A DNA stretch of 32,105 nucleotides from Candidatus Omnitrophota bacterium (GCA_023247235.1 JAHFGW010000015.1:1-32105), one strand, 5' to 3'; numbered from the stretch's first letter, positions 23,784-31,462 are shown. Translations and numbers: made by a program. The notes: a model not told the origin generated them from the sequence alone.

Positions 23784-24008
23784 TTAGCTGGGGATGGCCT
23801 CGACGCCCTTGATCTCCGGCACCTCGGCGCGGATGGCGCGCTCGATCCCCATCTGCAGCGTGGCGGTCGAGGACGGACAGCCGGAACAGCTGCCGACCAG
23901 CCGCAGCTTGACGATGCCGTCCACGACGTCCACCAGCTCAATGTCCCCCCCGTCCATCTGGACCGCGGGGCGGATCCGGTTGATGACTTGTTCGACGCGA
24001 TCTTTCAT
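23784..24008 (-). CDS. NifU C-terminal-domain (Nfu) iron-sulfur scaffold
   Basis: A 74-aa protein that is only the Nfu domain: VINRIRPAVQMDGGDIELVD then GSCSGCPSSTATL with the CxxC pair Cys41/Cys44. A dimer binds a 4Fe-4S cluster and passes it to target enzymes. ATG 24008 is preceded by GGGAGGAACAG, while the longer frame upstream has no support. It lies 79 nt after sucD, is read on the same strand, and ends in a strong terminator. Confidence 0.93.
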   Translation of the reverse strand: MKDRVEQVINRIRPAVQMDGGDIELVDVVDGIVKLRLVGSCSGCPSSTATLQMGIERAIRAEVPEIKGVEAIPS

Positions 24009-24087
24009 CTGTTCCTCCCGACGGACACCCCCGTCTTGCTCAAAGCCTAGCACAGGGCGGTCCTAAGGTCAATCAAGCCCCAGGACC

Positions 24088-25023
24088 TCAGCCGACTCGA
24101 GCGGCCTTGGGATTGCGGAGCGCTCCCAGAGCGGTTTTGACAGTTTGGCCGATCGCGGCCGGGCTGTCGATGACCGTCACCCCGGCCTGCCGTAGCGTCT
24201 CGATTTTCTCCGCCGCGGTGCCCCGCCCGCCCGCGATGATCGCGCCCGCATGGCCCATGCGCTTTTCCCGCGGCGCCATGCGGCCCGCCACGAAGGCAAA
24301 GACGGGCTTGCGCATGTGCGCGCGGATGAACGAGGCCGCTTCCTCTTCTTCCGTCACGCCGATTTCGCCGATCAGGACGACCGCCTCGGTCTGCGAATCC
24401 TGCTCAAGCAGCTTCAGGAGGTCGACGAAGCTGGATCCCAGCACCGGATCGCCGCCGATGCCGATGCAGGTGGATTGCCCCAAGCCTGCCTGCGTCAACT
24501 GGTAGACCGCGTCGTACGTCAGTGTGCCGCTGCGTGAGAGCACCCCGATGCCACCCGGCGCATGGATATAGCCGGGCATAATGCCGAGCTTGCACACCCC
24601 TGGCGTCGTCAAGCCCGGGCAATTGGGGCCGATGAGTCGAATGGGCAGGCCGGTTTGCCCCGCCGACGGGCGCTGGGCAGGCGGGCCCAGGCGCTTGCGG
24701 ACGCGCACCATATCCAGGGTGGGGATTCCTTCCGTGATCACGACGATCAGCGCGACCTGCGCGTCGATCGCTTCCAGGATCGCGTCACAGGCGAAACGTG
24801 CCGGCACGAAGATGACGCTGGCATTGGCTCCCGTGGCCTCCGCCGCCTCGCGGACCGTGTTGAACACCGGCACGCCATGCACCAGCTGGCCGCGCTTGCC
24901 TGGCGTGACCCCGCCGACGACGCGCGTGCCGTACTCCAGCATCTTCTCCGTATGGAAGGCGCCGGCTTGGCCAGTGATCCCCTGCACCAGCACGCGCGTG
25001 TCGTTGCCGACGAGGATGCTCAT
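24088..25023 (-). CDS. sucD: Succinyl-CoA synthetase (ADP-forming) alpha subunit
   Basis: SucD forms the CoA- and phosphohistidine-carrying half of the enzyme that links succinyl-CoA to ATP or GTP. Motifs are [41 protein letters not shown]-like text, [27 protein letters not shown] and GHAGAI with His258. The 311-aa protein is about 20 longer than usual; a Pro/Gln/Gly-rich insert (about 113-127) precedes the LIGPNCPG loop. ATG 25023 matches the family N-terminus. Its upstream region is made of the 25029-25094 repeat, and no ribosome-binding site is seen. Confidence 0.95.
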   Translation of the reverse strand: MSILVGNDTRVLVQGITGQAGAFHTEKMLEYGTRVVGGVTPGKRGQLVHGVPVFNTVREAAEATGANASVIFVPARFACDAILEAIDAQVALIVVITEGIPTLDMVRVRKRLGPPAQRPSAGQTGLPIRLIGPNCPGLTTPGVCKLGIMPGYIHAPGGIGVLSRSGTLTYDAVYQLTQAGLGQSTCIGIGGDPVLGSSFVDLLKLLEQDSQTEAVVLIGEIGVTEEEEAASFIRAHMRKPVFAFVAGRMAPREKRMGHAGAIIAGGRGTAAEKIETLRQAGVTVIDSPAAIGQTVKTALGALRNPKAARVG

Positions 25024-25028
25024 CGAAT

Positions 25029-25094
25029 GGCTCGTGCCTCGTGGCTCGTGGCTCGTGGCCGGCAACCCACCAGCCTCGAGCCTCGAGCCTCAAG
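25029..25094. repeat. Intergenic repeat between sucC and sucD
   Basis: Tandem GGCTCGTGG-type units are followed by a fixed middle part and tandem GCCTCGAG units. Positions 25048-25088 are identical over 41 bp to the reverse complement of 26298-26338 on the other side of sucC. The element fills the sucC-sucD gap almost completely and abuts the sucD start codon. Confidence 0.9.
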
Positions 25095-25102
25095 CGGGTT
25101 TC

Positions 25103-26287
25103 TCATCGGGCCAGCTCCACGGCCTTGTGGGCGGCTTCGGCCAGCTCATCCGCGCTGACGAGCTTCAGGCCCTGTGACTGGCGCAACAGCCGCCGGCCCT
25201 CCTCCACGTTGGTCCCCTGTAGCCGCACAACGACGGGGACCTTGACCTGCAGGGCCTGGCTGGCATTGAGCAACCCTTGGGCGATCCAATCGCACCGCAT
25301 GATGCCGCCGAAGATATTCACGAGGATGGCGTTGACGCGCGAATCCCGCAGGATGATGCCGAAGGCCTTCGTCACTTGCTCGACATTCGCCCCGCCGCCG
25401 ACATCAAGGAAGTTGGCCGGCTCGCCCCCTGCCAGGGTGATGATATCGTTGGTGGCCATCGCCAGCCCCGCCCCGTTGACGAGGCAGCCGATGTTACCTG
25501 AGAGACCGACGTAGGAGATCCCGATGCGCGCAGCCTCTAGCTCCAACGGGTGCTCTTGCCGCTCGTCGCGCAGCGCCGCCAACTCGGGGTGCCGAAACAG
25601 CGCGTTGTCATCGAGCGTCATCTTGGCATCCAGCGCCACCAGCCGCTTCTCTTCGGTGATGACCAGCGGGTTGACCTCTATCAGGGCGGCATCGCAGCGC
25701 AGAAAGAGCTGCCACAGGCCCGCCAGCACCCGCGCGAGCGTCTCGCCTTGCTCGTCGGAACAGCCGAGCGCGGCGGCCAGCCGGGCCGACACCGCGGGGG
25801 TCGGCCCGGCATCAATCGCCACCGGCTCTCGGATCAGCGCCTTGGGCTGCGAGACGGCCACCGCTTCGATGTCCATGCCGCCGAGGTGACTTGCCAGGAG
25901 CATCGGCGACGCGTCGAAACGGTCGAGCGTCAGCGCAAGATACAGCTCCCGGGCCAGCGCCAGACGCTCTTCGAGCAAGACCGCGGAAACCGGCAGCCCT
26001 TCCGGGCCGGTCTGGGCGGTGACGAGGCGTCGGGAAAGGAGCTGCCGCGCGTGCGCGGTCGCTTCCTGCGCGCTCTTGGCGATGAGGATGCCGCCTGCTT
26101 TGCCCCGGCCCCCGGCATGCACCTGCGCTTTCACATTGCACACAAACGGATCCGGGTTGCCGCAGGCCTGCTTGAGCGCGGTATACGCCGAGGCGGCTTC
26201 CTCGGCGAGCTGCGCGACCCGCCCACGCGGCACCGGGATCTGGGCGGACGCAAAGAGCTGCTTCGCCTGGTATTCGTGGAGTTTCAT
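25103..26287 (-). CDS. sucC: Succinyl-CoA synthetase (ADP-forming) beta subunit
   Basis: The 394-aa beta subunit has an N-terminal ATP-grasp domain beginning MKLHEYQAKQLFASAQIPVP, with KAQVHAGGRGKAGGI, and LIEVNPLV for metal-nucleotide binding. The C-terminal CoA-ligase domain has NGAGLAMATNDII, EPANFLDVGGGA and NIFGGIMRCDWIA. ATG 26287 matches the family start; ATG 26296 would add MFS. The open frame continues through the upstream repeat, which explains a misleading longer ORF. It is flanked on both sides by inverted copies of the same repeat. Confidence 0.96.
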   Translation of the reverse strand: MKLHEYQAKQLFASAQIPVPRGRVAQLAEEAASAYTALKQACGNPDPFVCNVKAQVHAGGRGKAGGILIAKSAQEATAHARQLLSRRLVTAQTGPEGLPVSAVLLEERLALARELYLALTLDRFDASPMLLASHLGGMDIEAVAVSQPKALIREPVAIDAGPTPAVSARLAAALGCSDEQGETLARVLAGLWQLFLRCDAALIEVNPLVITEEKRLVALDAKMTLDDNALFRHPELAALRDERQEHPLELEAARIGISYVGLSGNIGCLVNGAGLAMATNDIITLAGGEPANFLDVGGGANVEQVTKAFGIILRDSRVNAILVNIFGGIMRCDWIAQGLLNASQALQVKVPVVVRLQGTNVEEGRRLLRQSQGLKLVSADELAEAAHKAVELAR

Positions 26288-26297
26288 CGAGAACATC

Positions 26298-26384
26298 GCT
26301 CGAGGCTCGAGGCTGGTGGGTTGCCGGCCACGAGCCACCCCGGCCCGCCAGCTGTTGTTGCCGGGGCGGGCGAGCCACGAGCAC
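26298..26384. repeat. Inverted copy of the sucC-flanking repeat with a nested insert
   Basis: Positions 26298-26338 are an exact 41-bp reverse complement of 25048-25088. A 33-nt GC-rich segment, itself framed by CCCCGGC and GCCGGGG, then interrupts the CGAGCCACGAG unit series, which resumes and ends at about 26375. The element occupies the gltA-sucC gap, which otherwise has no motif. Confidence 0.88.
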
Positions 26385-26387
26385 GTA

Positions 26388-27560
26388 TCATGAAGCTGCG
26401 GATTGGGCGACGCGCCGCTCGATGGGCACAAACCGCAGGTCCCGGGGCCCCGTGTAGCGGGCCAAGGGCCGGATGAGGCGATTGTCCGCCATCTGCTCCA
26501 AGACATGGGCCGACCAGCCGGCCATGCGGGCGCACGCGAACATCGCCGTGAACAGTGCGGTTGGGATCTCGAGGTAATGCAGCAGCGACGCCGAGTAAAA
26601 GTCGACGTTGATGTAGAGCTGCTTGGCATTCCAGACCGCTGTCTGAAGCCGCTCGGAAATGGCAAACCATCTGAGGTCGCCAGCCGTTTGGCCAAGCCGA
26701 TGCGCCAAGGCCTTGAGGTGCTTGGCTCGCGGGTCCTCGCCCTTGTACACGCGGTGCCCAAACCCCATGAAGCGCCGGTGATCGGCCAAGGTCTTCTGCA
26801 CGTAGGAGTCCACCTGCTCGTGCTCGCCGATCTCCAGCAGCATCTCCATCGCCTTGCGGTTGGCGGCTCCGTGCAGCGGACCCTTGAGCGACCCGATCGC
26901 CGCGCTGATGGCCGAATAGTAGTCCGATCGGGTCCCCGTCACAATCCGCGCGGTGAAGGTCGACGCATTGAATCCATGCTCCGCCAGCAAGACGAAATAG
27001 GTATCCAGCGCTTGCGCCTGCTCCGGCGTGGGCTCGGCGCCATGCAGCATATAGAGGAAGTTCGCGGCATGGCTCAACCCAGGCTTGGGCGCAAGCGGCC
27101 GCTGGCCGTTCTGAAGCCGCCCGATTGCCGCGACGATGGCCGGGGTCTGGGCGATGGTCCTGATTGCCTGCTGCCGCAGCTCAGGCAGCGTGCGCTCATC
27201 TGAGTCAGGGGCGTAGAGTCCGAGGGCTGAGATGATCGTGCGCAGGATGCCCATTGACGAGGCTTCCTTGGGCAGTTGGTCCAGAAGCTTCAGGATGGGC
27301 GGCTCGATGGCACGGGATGGTTCCAGTTGCGCGGCCCAATTCCCAAGCTGGGCCTGAGTCGGCAGCGAGCCGAAGAGCAGGAGATAGCTGACTTCTTCGT
27401 AGCTGGCGTTGCCGGCCAGCTCGCCGATGTCATACCCGCGGTAGATCAAGCGGCAATTGGCGCCATCGACATCGCTGATGGCGGTATCGCCCGCGATGAC
27501 TCCCTCGAGGCCTTTGCGCACCTCGGAAACGGTGTTGGCGGAACGGTCTGGGACGCTCAT
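26388..27560 (-). CDS. gltA: Citrate synthase
   Basis: The enzyme condenses oxaloacetate and acetyl-CoA. The 390-aa protein has the short type II-like form: GLEGVIAGDTAISDVDG, LIYRGYDIGELA, the His of EHGFNASTFTAR, GSLKGPLHGAANRKAME, MGFGHRVYKGEDPRAKHL with the second catalytic His, the Asp of INVDFYSASLLHYLEIP, and FACARMAGWSAHVLEQ. GPLHGAAN replaces the usual GALHGGAN, a mild change; catalytic residues are kept. 2-methylcitrate synthase is a possible alternative, but the mdh and sucCD neighbours favour citrate synthase. ATG 27560 lies inside the right end of the structured element read on the minus strand. Confidence 0.94.
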   Translation of the reverse strand: MSVPDRSANTVSEVRKGLEGVIAGDTAISDVDGANCRLIYRGYDIGELAGNASYEEVSYLLLFGSLPTQAQLGNWAAQLEPSRAIEPPILKLLDQLPKEASSMGILRTIISALGLYAPDSDERTLPELRQQAIRTIAQTPAIVAAIGRLQNGQRPLAPKPGLSHAANFLYMLHGAEPTPEQAQALDTYFVLLAEHGFNASTFTARIVTGTRSDYYSAISAAIGSLKGPLHGAANRKAMEMLLEIGEHEQVDSYVQKTLADHRRFMGFGHRVYKGEDPRAKHLKALAHRLGQTAGDLRWFAISERLQTAVWNAKQLYINVDFYSASLLHYLEIPTALFTAMFACARMAGWSAHVLEQMADNRLIRPLARYTGPRDLRFVPIERRVAQSAAS

Positions 27561-27685
27561 CCCACCACCTGCTGGCTGGCTGAAGGCCGGGCGCTGTCAC
27601 CACACGATCGCTGCCGTGACAGCGGCCGTTTCGCCGCTGAGGGACGGCAACGCGGGGTGCGGCGAAACCCAGCAGGTGGTGGGAT
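27559..27685. repeat. 127-nt three-way-junction element filling the mdh-gltA gap
   Basis: Terminal arms 27559-27575 and 27669-27685 are perfectly inverted over 17 nt. Inside lie two hairpins: GTTTCGCCGC/GCGGCGAAAC (27628-27637 with 27659-27668) and CGCTGTCAC/GTGACAGCG (27592-27600 with 27616-27624). On the minus strand the element begins at the last base of the mdh TGA and ends at the second base of the gltA ATG. AGGTGG just before that ATG, the only ribosome-binding site, is inside the outer stem. It could be an RNA control element or a small mobile element. Confidence 0.9.
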
Positions 27686-28644
27686 CATGGGGCCGGCGTT
27701 GGTGAAGCCGCGACGGCGGCACTCAAGCGCGCGATGCCCTCGCGGACCTGCGCGGCGGCGGCGGTCAGGGCTTGCCGCTCCGCGGGCGCCAGCGGCATGT
27801 CGACGATCCGCTCGATGCCCTTCGCGCCCAGTTGGACCGGCACCCCCAAGCAGACATCGCGCAACCCGTACTCGCCTTCCAGCGCCGCGCACGCGGGCAG
27901 CGTGGCATGGGTGTCGCGCAGGATCGCGCCGGCCATCTCCACGACGCCGCTGGCCGGCGCGTAGAACGCGCTGCCGGTCTTGAGATACCGGACGATCTCC
28001 GCGCCGCCATCTCGCGTGCGCTGAAAGAGCGCCTCGAGCTCTTGGGCGGACAGCACACTGGTCACCGGCTTGCCGCCCACCGTGATGGAGCTCACGATCG
28101 GCACCATAAGCTCACCATGCGAGCCGAGCACCATCGCCTGCACCGTCGAGGAGGGCACCTGAAGGCGTTCCCCAATGAAGGCCCGGAGCCTGGCGCTGTC
28201 TAGGACTCCGGCCATGCCCATGACGCGCGTGCGCGGCAACCCGCTGCGTTTGAGCGCCAAGGCCACCATCAGATCAAGCGGATTCGTCACGATGAGCAGG
28301 ATCGCTTGCGGGGCGTGCGCAGCCACCTGCTCGGCGATCGGTCCCACAATCCTCGCGTTGGCCGCCAAGAGGTCTTCGCGGGTCATCCCGGGCTTGCGCG
28401 CCAGCCCCGCGGTCACGATGACCAGGCGGCTGCCGGCCAAGCTGGCATACGCCGTGGAGCCGCGGACCCAGCCGGCGAAGCCTTCCATGGGCGCCGCCTG
28501 CATGAGGTCGAGAGCTTTACCCTCCGCGAGCCCCTCGACGATGTCGACGAGCGTCACGTTGGCCAAGCCCTGAAGCGCCAAGAGGTGTGTCGTCGTGGCG
28601 CCGACTTGCCCGGCTCCGACGACGGTGACGTGCGGAAGGCTCAT
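27685..28644 (-). CDS. mdh: Malate dehydrogenase (LDH-like type)
   Basis: Interconverts malate and oxaloacetate with NAD+. The 319-aa protein has the dinucleotide loop VTVVGAGQVGATTTHLL, Asp at the end of strand 2 (TLVDIVEGLAEG) indicating NAD, LVIVTAGLARKPGMTREDLL with the substrate-binding Arg residues, VTNPLDLMV, MAGVLDSARLRAFI and catalytic His in VLGSHGELMVP. Arg in the mobile loop (RKPGMTR) is as in malate rather than lactate enzymes. ATG 28644 is used; a TTG at 28659 is less likely. The stop TGA shares its last base with the structured element that leads into gltA. Confidence 0.94.
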   Translation of the reverse strand: MSLPHVTVVGAGQVGATTTHLLALQGLANVTLVDIVEGLAEGKALDLMQAAPMEGFAGWVRGSTAYASLAGSRLVIVTAGLARKPGMTREDLLAANARIVGPIAEQVAAHAPQAILLIVTNPLDLMVALALKRSGLPRTRVMGMAGVLDSARLRAFIGERLQVPSSTVQAMVLGSHGELMVPIVSSITVGGKPVTSVLSAQELEALFQRTRDGGAEIVRYLKTGSAFYAPASGVVEMAGAILRDTHATLPACAALEGEYGLRDVCLGVPVQLGAKGIERIVDMPLAPAERQALTAAAAQVREGIARLSAAVAASPTPAP

Positions 28645-28666
28645 GCAAACGGCGGACAAACCCGTG

Positions 28667-28951
28667 TTACGCGCGGACCAGCAGGCGAATCCCCAACCCG
28701 ATCAGATAGACGCCGGCGAGCGTCCACGCGATCCCGCCGGCTGCGGCTAGCAGCCAGTGGGTGCCCAAGGCCAGGCCGGAAAATCCATCCAGGAACCAGG
28801 CGCTCCATCCATCCGGCATTGCGGCATGGAGCGTCGCGGTCTTTCGGTGCGCGCGGCGCGCGGTCCGCAGGCGTGCTCGCGCCAGCAGCAGTCCGGTGCC
28901 AAGCGCCAGTCCGCCGGTCGCCACAATCAACGCGCTCACAAGCGGTTCCAT
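28667..28951 (-). CDS. Small hydrophobic membrane protein (hypothetical)
   Basis: A 94-aa protein with one N-terminal hydrophobic helix (about 5-25, ATGGLALGTGLLLA), a basic loop (RARLRTARRAHRKTA), and hydrophobic stretches about 52-70 and 72-92. I recognise no family. It has a good promoter of its own, starts the mdh-gltA-sucC-sucD unit, and ends 22 nt before mdh. The start codon lies 9 nt after the -10 box, so its mRNA may be leaderless; no ribosome-binding site is visible. Coding character is supported by the operon position and promoter, not by homology. Confidence 0.6.
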   Translation of the reverse strand: MEPLVSALIVATGGLALGTGLLLARARLRTARRAHRKTATLHAAMPDGWSAWFLDGFSGLALGTHWLLAAAGGIAWTLAGVYLIGLGIRLLVRA

Positions 28952-28960
28952 GGCGTCGTC

Positions 28961-28989
28961 AGTGTAGCAGAGGCTCCCAGCGCCGTCAA
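28961..28989 (-). promoter_or_regulatory. Promoter of the membrane protein-mdh-gltA-sucCD unit
   Basis: TTGACG (28984-28989), a 17-nt spacer and TACACT (28961-28966) with an extended TG (TGCTACACT) on the minus strand. Nine nt separate the -10 from ATG 28951, which predicts a leader of about 3 nt. Confidence 0.65.
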
Positions 28990-29008
28990 ACCGCCGCCCC
29001 AGACGGGC

Positions 29009-29980
29009 TCATACGAGCTGCGTGATGTGGACACGGGGCAGCAGCCGCCGCACATCCTTGCGGTGGCACAGCTCGGTGCCGGGCGTGATCACGGTCGCCG
29101 TCCCGCAGGCGACGCCAAGACGAAACGCCTGCAGCAACCAGGCGCGCCGCGCGGCCCCCTCGGCTGGAGCGCGGCTGGCGCCCAGCCATCCCACGAGGAA
29201 TCCCGCGACAAGCGAATCCCCGGCCCCTACGCCCGAGTTGACGCGAACACGGGGCGGGCGCGCCCACCAGACGGCGCGCTCCCGGGCACAGGCCAGCAGC
29301 GCTCCCTCGGCACCCAGGGATAAGATGACGACTTCGACACCTCGCGCCACCAGCGCCCGCGCCGCCTCGATCAGCGCCGCGCGACCCGGCAGCCGACGGC
29401 CCAAGAGCTCTTCCGCCTCTTGCCGATTCGGTTTGATGAGGAACGGCCGCGCGGCGACGCCCAACCGCAGCGCCGCGCCTGAGGTATCCAGGACGACGGG
29501 GACCCTGCGCGCTCGCAGCATCCTGATCCACTGCGCGTAGACGCCTGCCGAAGCGCCCGGCGGCAGGCTACCACAGAGTGTGGCGCAGGCCAGGCGGCGC
29601 CCGCGCCCCAACAACGCCCGGCCCAGGCGCCGCACATCCCCAGCGCGCACGCGAGGCCCCGGCGTATTGATTTCCGTCAGGGCACGCGGCCGCGTCGTGA
29701 GAATCTTGTAGTTGTTTCGAGTCGCGCCGTGCACCGAGACGAAGACACCGGTGATGCCCAGCCGCGCCAACGCATGGCGCAGCATCTGCCCATCCCCGCC
29801 CCCGGTGAAGGCATAGGCCACGCTGCGGCCGCCCAGCTCGTGAATGACGCGCGAGACATTGATGCCCTTGCCCCCGGGGTAGCGCGCGAAACTCCGCGCT
29901 CGATGCAGCACCCCGGTGCGCAGCGTCGGGACTTCCACCCACTCATCGAGTGAGGGATTGAGGGTGACGGTTGCGATCAT
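29009..29980 (-). CDS. 1-phosphofructokinase-type sugar kinase (PfkB family)
   Basis: A 323-aa PfkB/ribokinase-fold kinase. It begins MIATVTLNPSLDEWVEV, followed by YPGGKGINVSRVIHELGG (substrate-binding GG), CGSLPPGAS, FLIKPNRQEAEELLGR and the ATP-site VGAGDSLVAGFLVG with catalytic Asp. TLNPSLD at the N-terminus is characteristic of the FruK/LacC/PfkB group, so the substrate is fructose-1-P, fructose-6-P or tagatose-6-P. No PTS gene is nearby, so it may act in glycolysis or sugar salvage. ATG 29980 is the family start; the frame upstream is GC-rich filler. Confidence 0.88.
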   Translation of the reverse strand: MIATVTLNPSLDEWVEVPTLRTGVLHRARSFARYPGGKGINVSRVIHELGGRSVAYAFTGGGDGQMLRHALARLGITGVFVSVHGATRNNYKILTTRPRALTEINTPGPRVRAGDVRRLGRALLGRGRRLACATLCGSLPPGASAGVYAQWIRMLRARRVPVVLDTSGAALRLGVAARPFLIKPNRQEAEELLGRRLPGRAALIEAARALVARGVEVVILSLGAEGALLACARERAVWWARPPRVRVNSGVGAGDSLVAGFLVGWLGASRAPAEGAARRAWLLQAFRLGVACGTATVITPGTELCHRKDVRRLLPRVHITQLV

Positions 29981-30076
29981 GGCGTCGTGGCGAACGGCAT
30001 GTGCTGCCGGCGTGGCGGGGGCCGCCACGGAAGTGCCGCGCGGGCTGAGGCGGACGGCGCGGGGCCTGGGGCGGGG

Positions 30077-30319
30077 TTAGCCGCTGACGACGTCGCCGAC
30101 CAGCGGCTCGACCTTGACGCCCTTCTTCTCGAGAAACGCAATGGCGCTTTTGAGCGCCTGGTCGGAGCCCTCCAGCTCCAAGGTGACTTCCCCCATCGTT
30201 TCGGTCACCTTGGCCCGGCGAATGTTCGGAACAATCTCGCACTCCTTCGCCATCATGTAGATGACGGGCTCTTTGATCAGGTGCTGCGGAAACACCAACG
30301 TCACTTGCTTCTTCGCCAT
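30077..30319 (-). CDS. NIL-domain protein
   Basis: An 80-aa protein that is a single NIL domain: QVTLVFPQHLIKEPVIYMMA, then IRRAKVTETMGEVTLELEG and ALKSAIAFLEKKGVKVEPL, giving a ferredoxin-like fold. NIL domains also form the C-terminus of methionine ABC transporter ATPases. Stand-alone forms recur beside ThiF/MoaD-type sulfur-carrier genes and are thought to act in sulfur amino-acid metabolism. ATG 30319 has AGGAGGAGG upstream. It follows the E1-like gene after 19 nt. Confidence 0.88.
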   Translation of the reverse strand: MAKKQVTLVFPQHLIKEPVIYMMAKECEIVPNIRRAKVTETMGEVTLELEGSDQALKSAIAFLEKKGVKVEPLVGDVVSG

Positions 30320-30338
30320 GCCTCCTCCTGTGCTTGGG

Positions 30339-31151
30339 TTAGACGTGAACTCGTTGACTGACACACGCGTTGGCGTCGTCGGCGACATCCCGGATCGACG
30401 GCGTCTCGCCGCAGACCGCGCAGGCCGGGTCGCGTTGCACCGGCACGTCGCGGAAGCGCCCGGCCGCGCCCTCAAACACCAGCAGCCGATCCGTCAGGGG
30501 CTCTCCAAGCCCGAGCAAGAGCTTCAGCGTCTCATGCGCCATGAGGCTGCCGATGACGCCGGCTGCCGAACCGAGCACCCCGGCCTCCTCGCAACGCAAC
30601 GCGCCTCCCGCCTCAGGCGGCTCGGGAAAGATGCAGCGAAGGCAGGCGCTCTGGCCAGGCCGCACGACGAAGAGTTGCCCCTCGTACTCGATCACGCCGC
30701 CATGGACGAGTGGCCGATGCTCCATCACGCAGGCATCGTTGACCACATAGCGCGTTGGCACGTTGTCCGAGCCGTCCACGATGACGTCATGCTCCCGCAC
30801 GAGTTCGCGGGCATTGGCGGCCGTGAGTCGCTGGAGCCTGGCAAGCAGCCGGACCTCGGGATTGCGCGCCGCCAGCTGCGCAGAGGCCGAATCGACCTTG
30901 GGCCGCCCGACATCTGCCGCCGTGTGCAGGAGCTGCCGGTGCAGGTTGCTGAGCTCCACCACCTGATCATCGATGAGGCCGAGCGTCCCCACCCCGGCCG
31001 CTGCCAGGTAGAGCGCCACCGGAGAGCCGAGGCCGCCGGCACCCACAATCAGCACGGACGACTCCGCGAGGCGCTGTTGACCCCTCGGGCCGATCTGGGG
31101 CAGGAGGAGCTGCCGGCTATAGCGGGCGACCTGGTCCTTGGACAAGCCCAT
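30339..31151 (-). CDS. ThiF/MoeB/HesA-family adenylyltransferase (E1-like)
   Basis: Adenylates the C-terminal glycine of a ubiquitin-like sulfur carrier. The 270-aa protein has RYSRQLLLPQIGPRGQQRL, the nucleotide loop VLIVGAGGLGSPVALYLAAAG, DDQVVELSNLHRQLLH with its Arg and Asp residues, DGSDNVPTRYVVNDAC, and a zinc site CLRC plus CAVC. There is no rhodanese domain. It directly follows the carrier gene (6-nt gap), so that protein is its likely substrate. Whether the sulfur goes to methionine, cysteine, thiamine or molybdopterin cannot be decided from this protein alone. Confidence 0.92.
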   Translation of the reverse strand: MGLSKDQVARYSRQLLLPQIGPRGQQRLAESSVLIVGAGGLGSPVALYLAAAGVGTLGLIDDQVVELSNLHRQLLHTAADVGRPKVDSASAQLAARNPEVRLLARLQRLTAANARELVREHDVIVDGSDNVPTRYVVNDACVMEHRPLVHGGVIEYEGQLFVVRPGQSACLRCIFPEPPEAGGALRCEEAGVLGSAAGVIGSLMAHETLKLLLGLGEPLTDRLLVFEGAAGRFRDVPVQRDPACAVCGETPSIRDVADDANACVSQRVHV

Positions 31152-31157
31152 CGGCTC

Positions 31158-31445
31158 TTAGCGCGCGAGCGCACCTCCTGCAATCGCTGGAATAATGGAC
31201 ACTTCGTCGCCGGCCTTGACGGCCGTCTGGTCCCCCTGCAAGAACCGAATGTCTTCCTCGTTCACGAAGACGTTGACGAACCGCCGCAGCTTGCCGTCTT
31301 GGTCGCAGATGCGCTCCTTGATGCCGGGATAGCGCCGTTCCAAATCGGCGAGCAACTCGGTGACGGTCTGGCCTTCGCACTGGACCTCGCTCTGGCCGCT
31401 GGTCAGCCGCTGCAGCGGCGTTGGTATTCTCACCACAACCGCCAT
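31158..31445 (-). CDS. MoaD/ThiS-family sulfur carrier with C-terminal tail after GG
   Basis: A 95-aa beta-grasp protein: [48 protein letters not shown] and [14 protein letters not shown]. Active carriers end exactly at Gly-Gly. Here four residues (ALAR) follow, so a protease must trim it before it can be adenylated, as described for the HcyS and QbsE systems with their JAMM-type proteases. No such protease lies in the window. The start has GGAGGAGG upstream. It shares an operon with the E1-like gene and the NIL protein, downstream of thrC. Confidence 0.9.
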   Translation of the reverse strand: MAVVVRIPTPLQRLTSGQSEVQCEGQTVTELLADLERRYPGIKERICDQDGKLRRFVNVFVNEEDIRFLQGDQTAVKAGDEVSIIPAIAGGALAR

Positions 31446-31462
31446 TTATCCTCCTCCCATTG

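Noticed and set aside
25029-26384. CRISPR array made of the GGCTCGTGG units
   Set aside because: The units are short, adjacent and without unique spacers, and no cas gene is present.
26288-26761. Long N-terminal extension of sucC
   Set aside because: It translates the intergenic repeat and part of gltA in another frame; the family start is at 26287.
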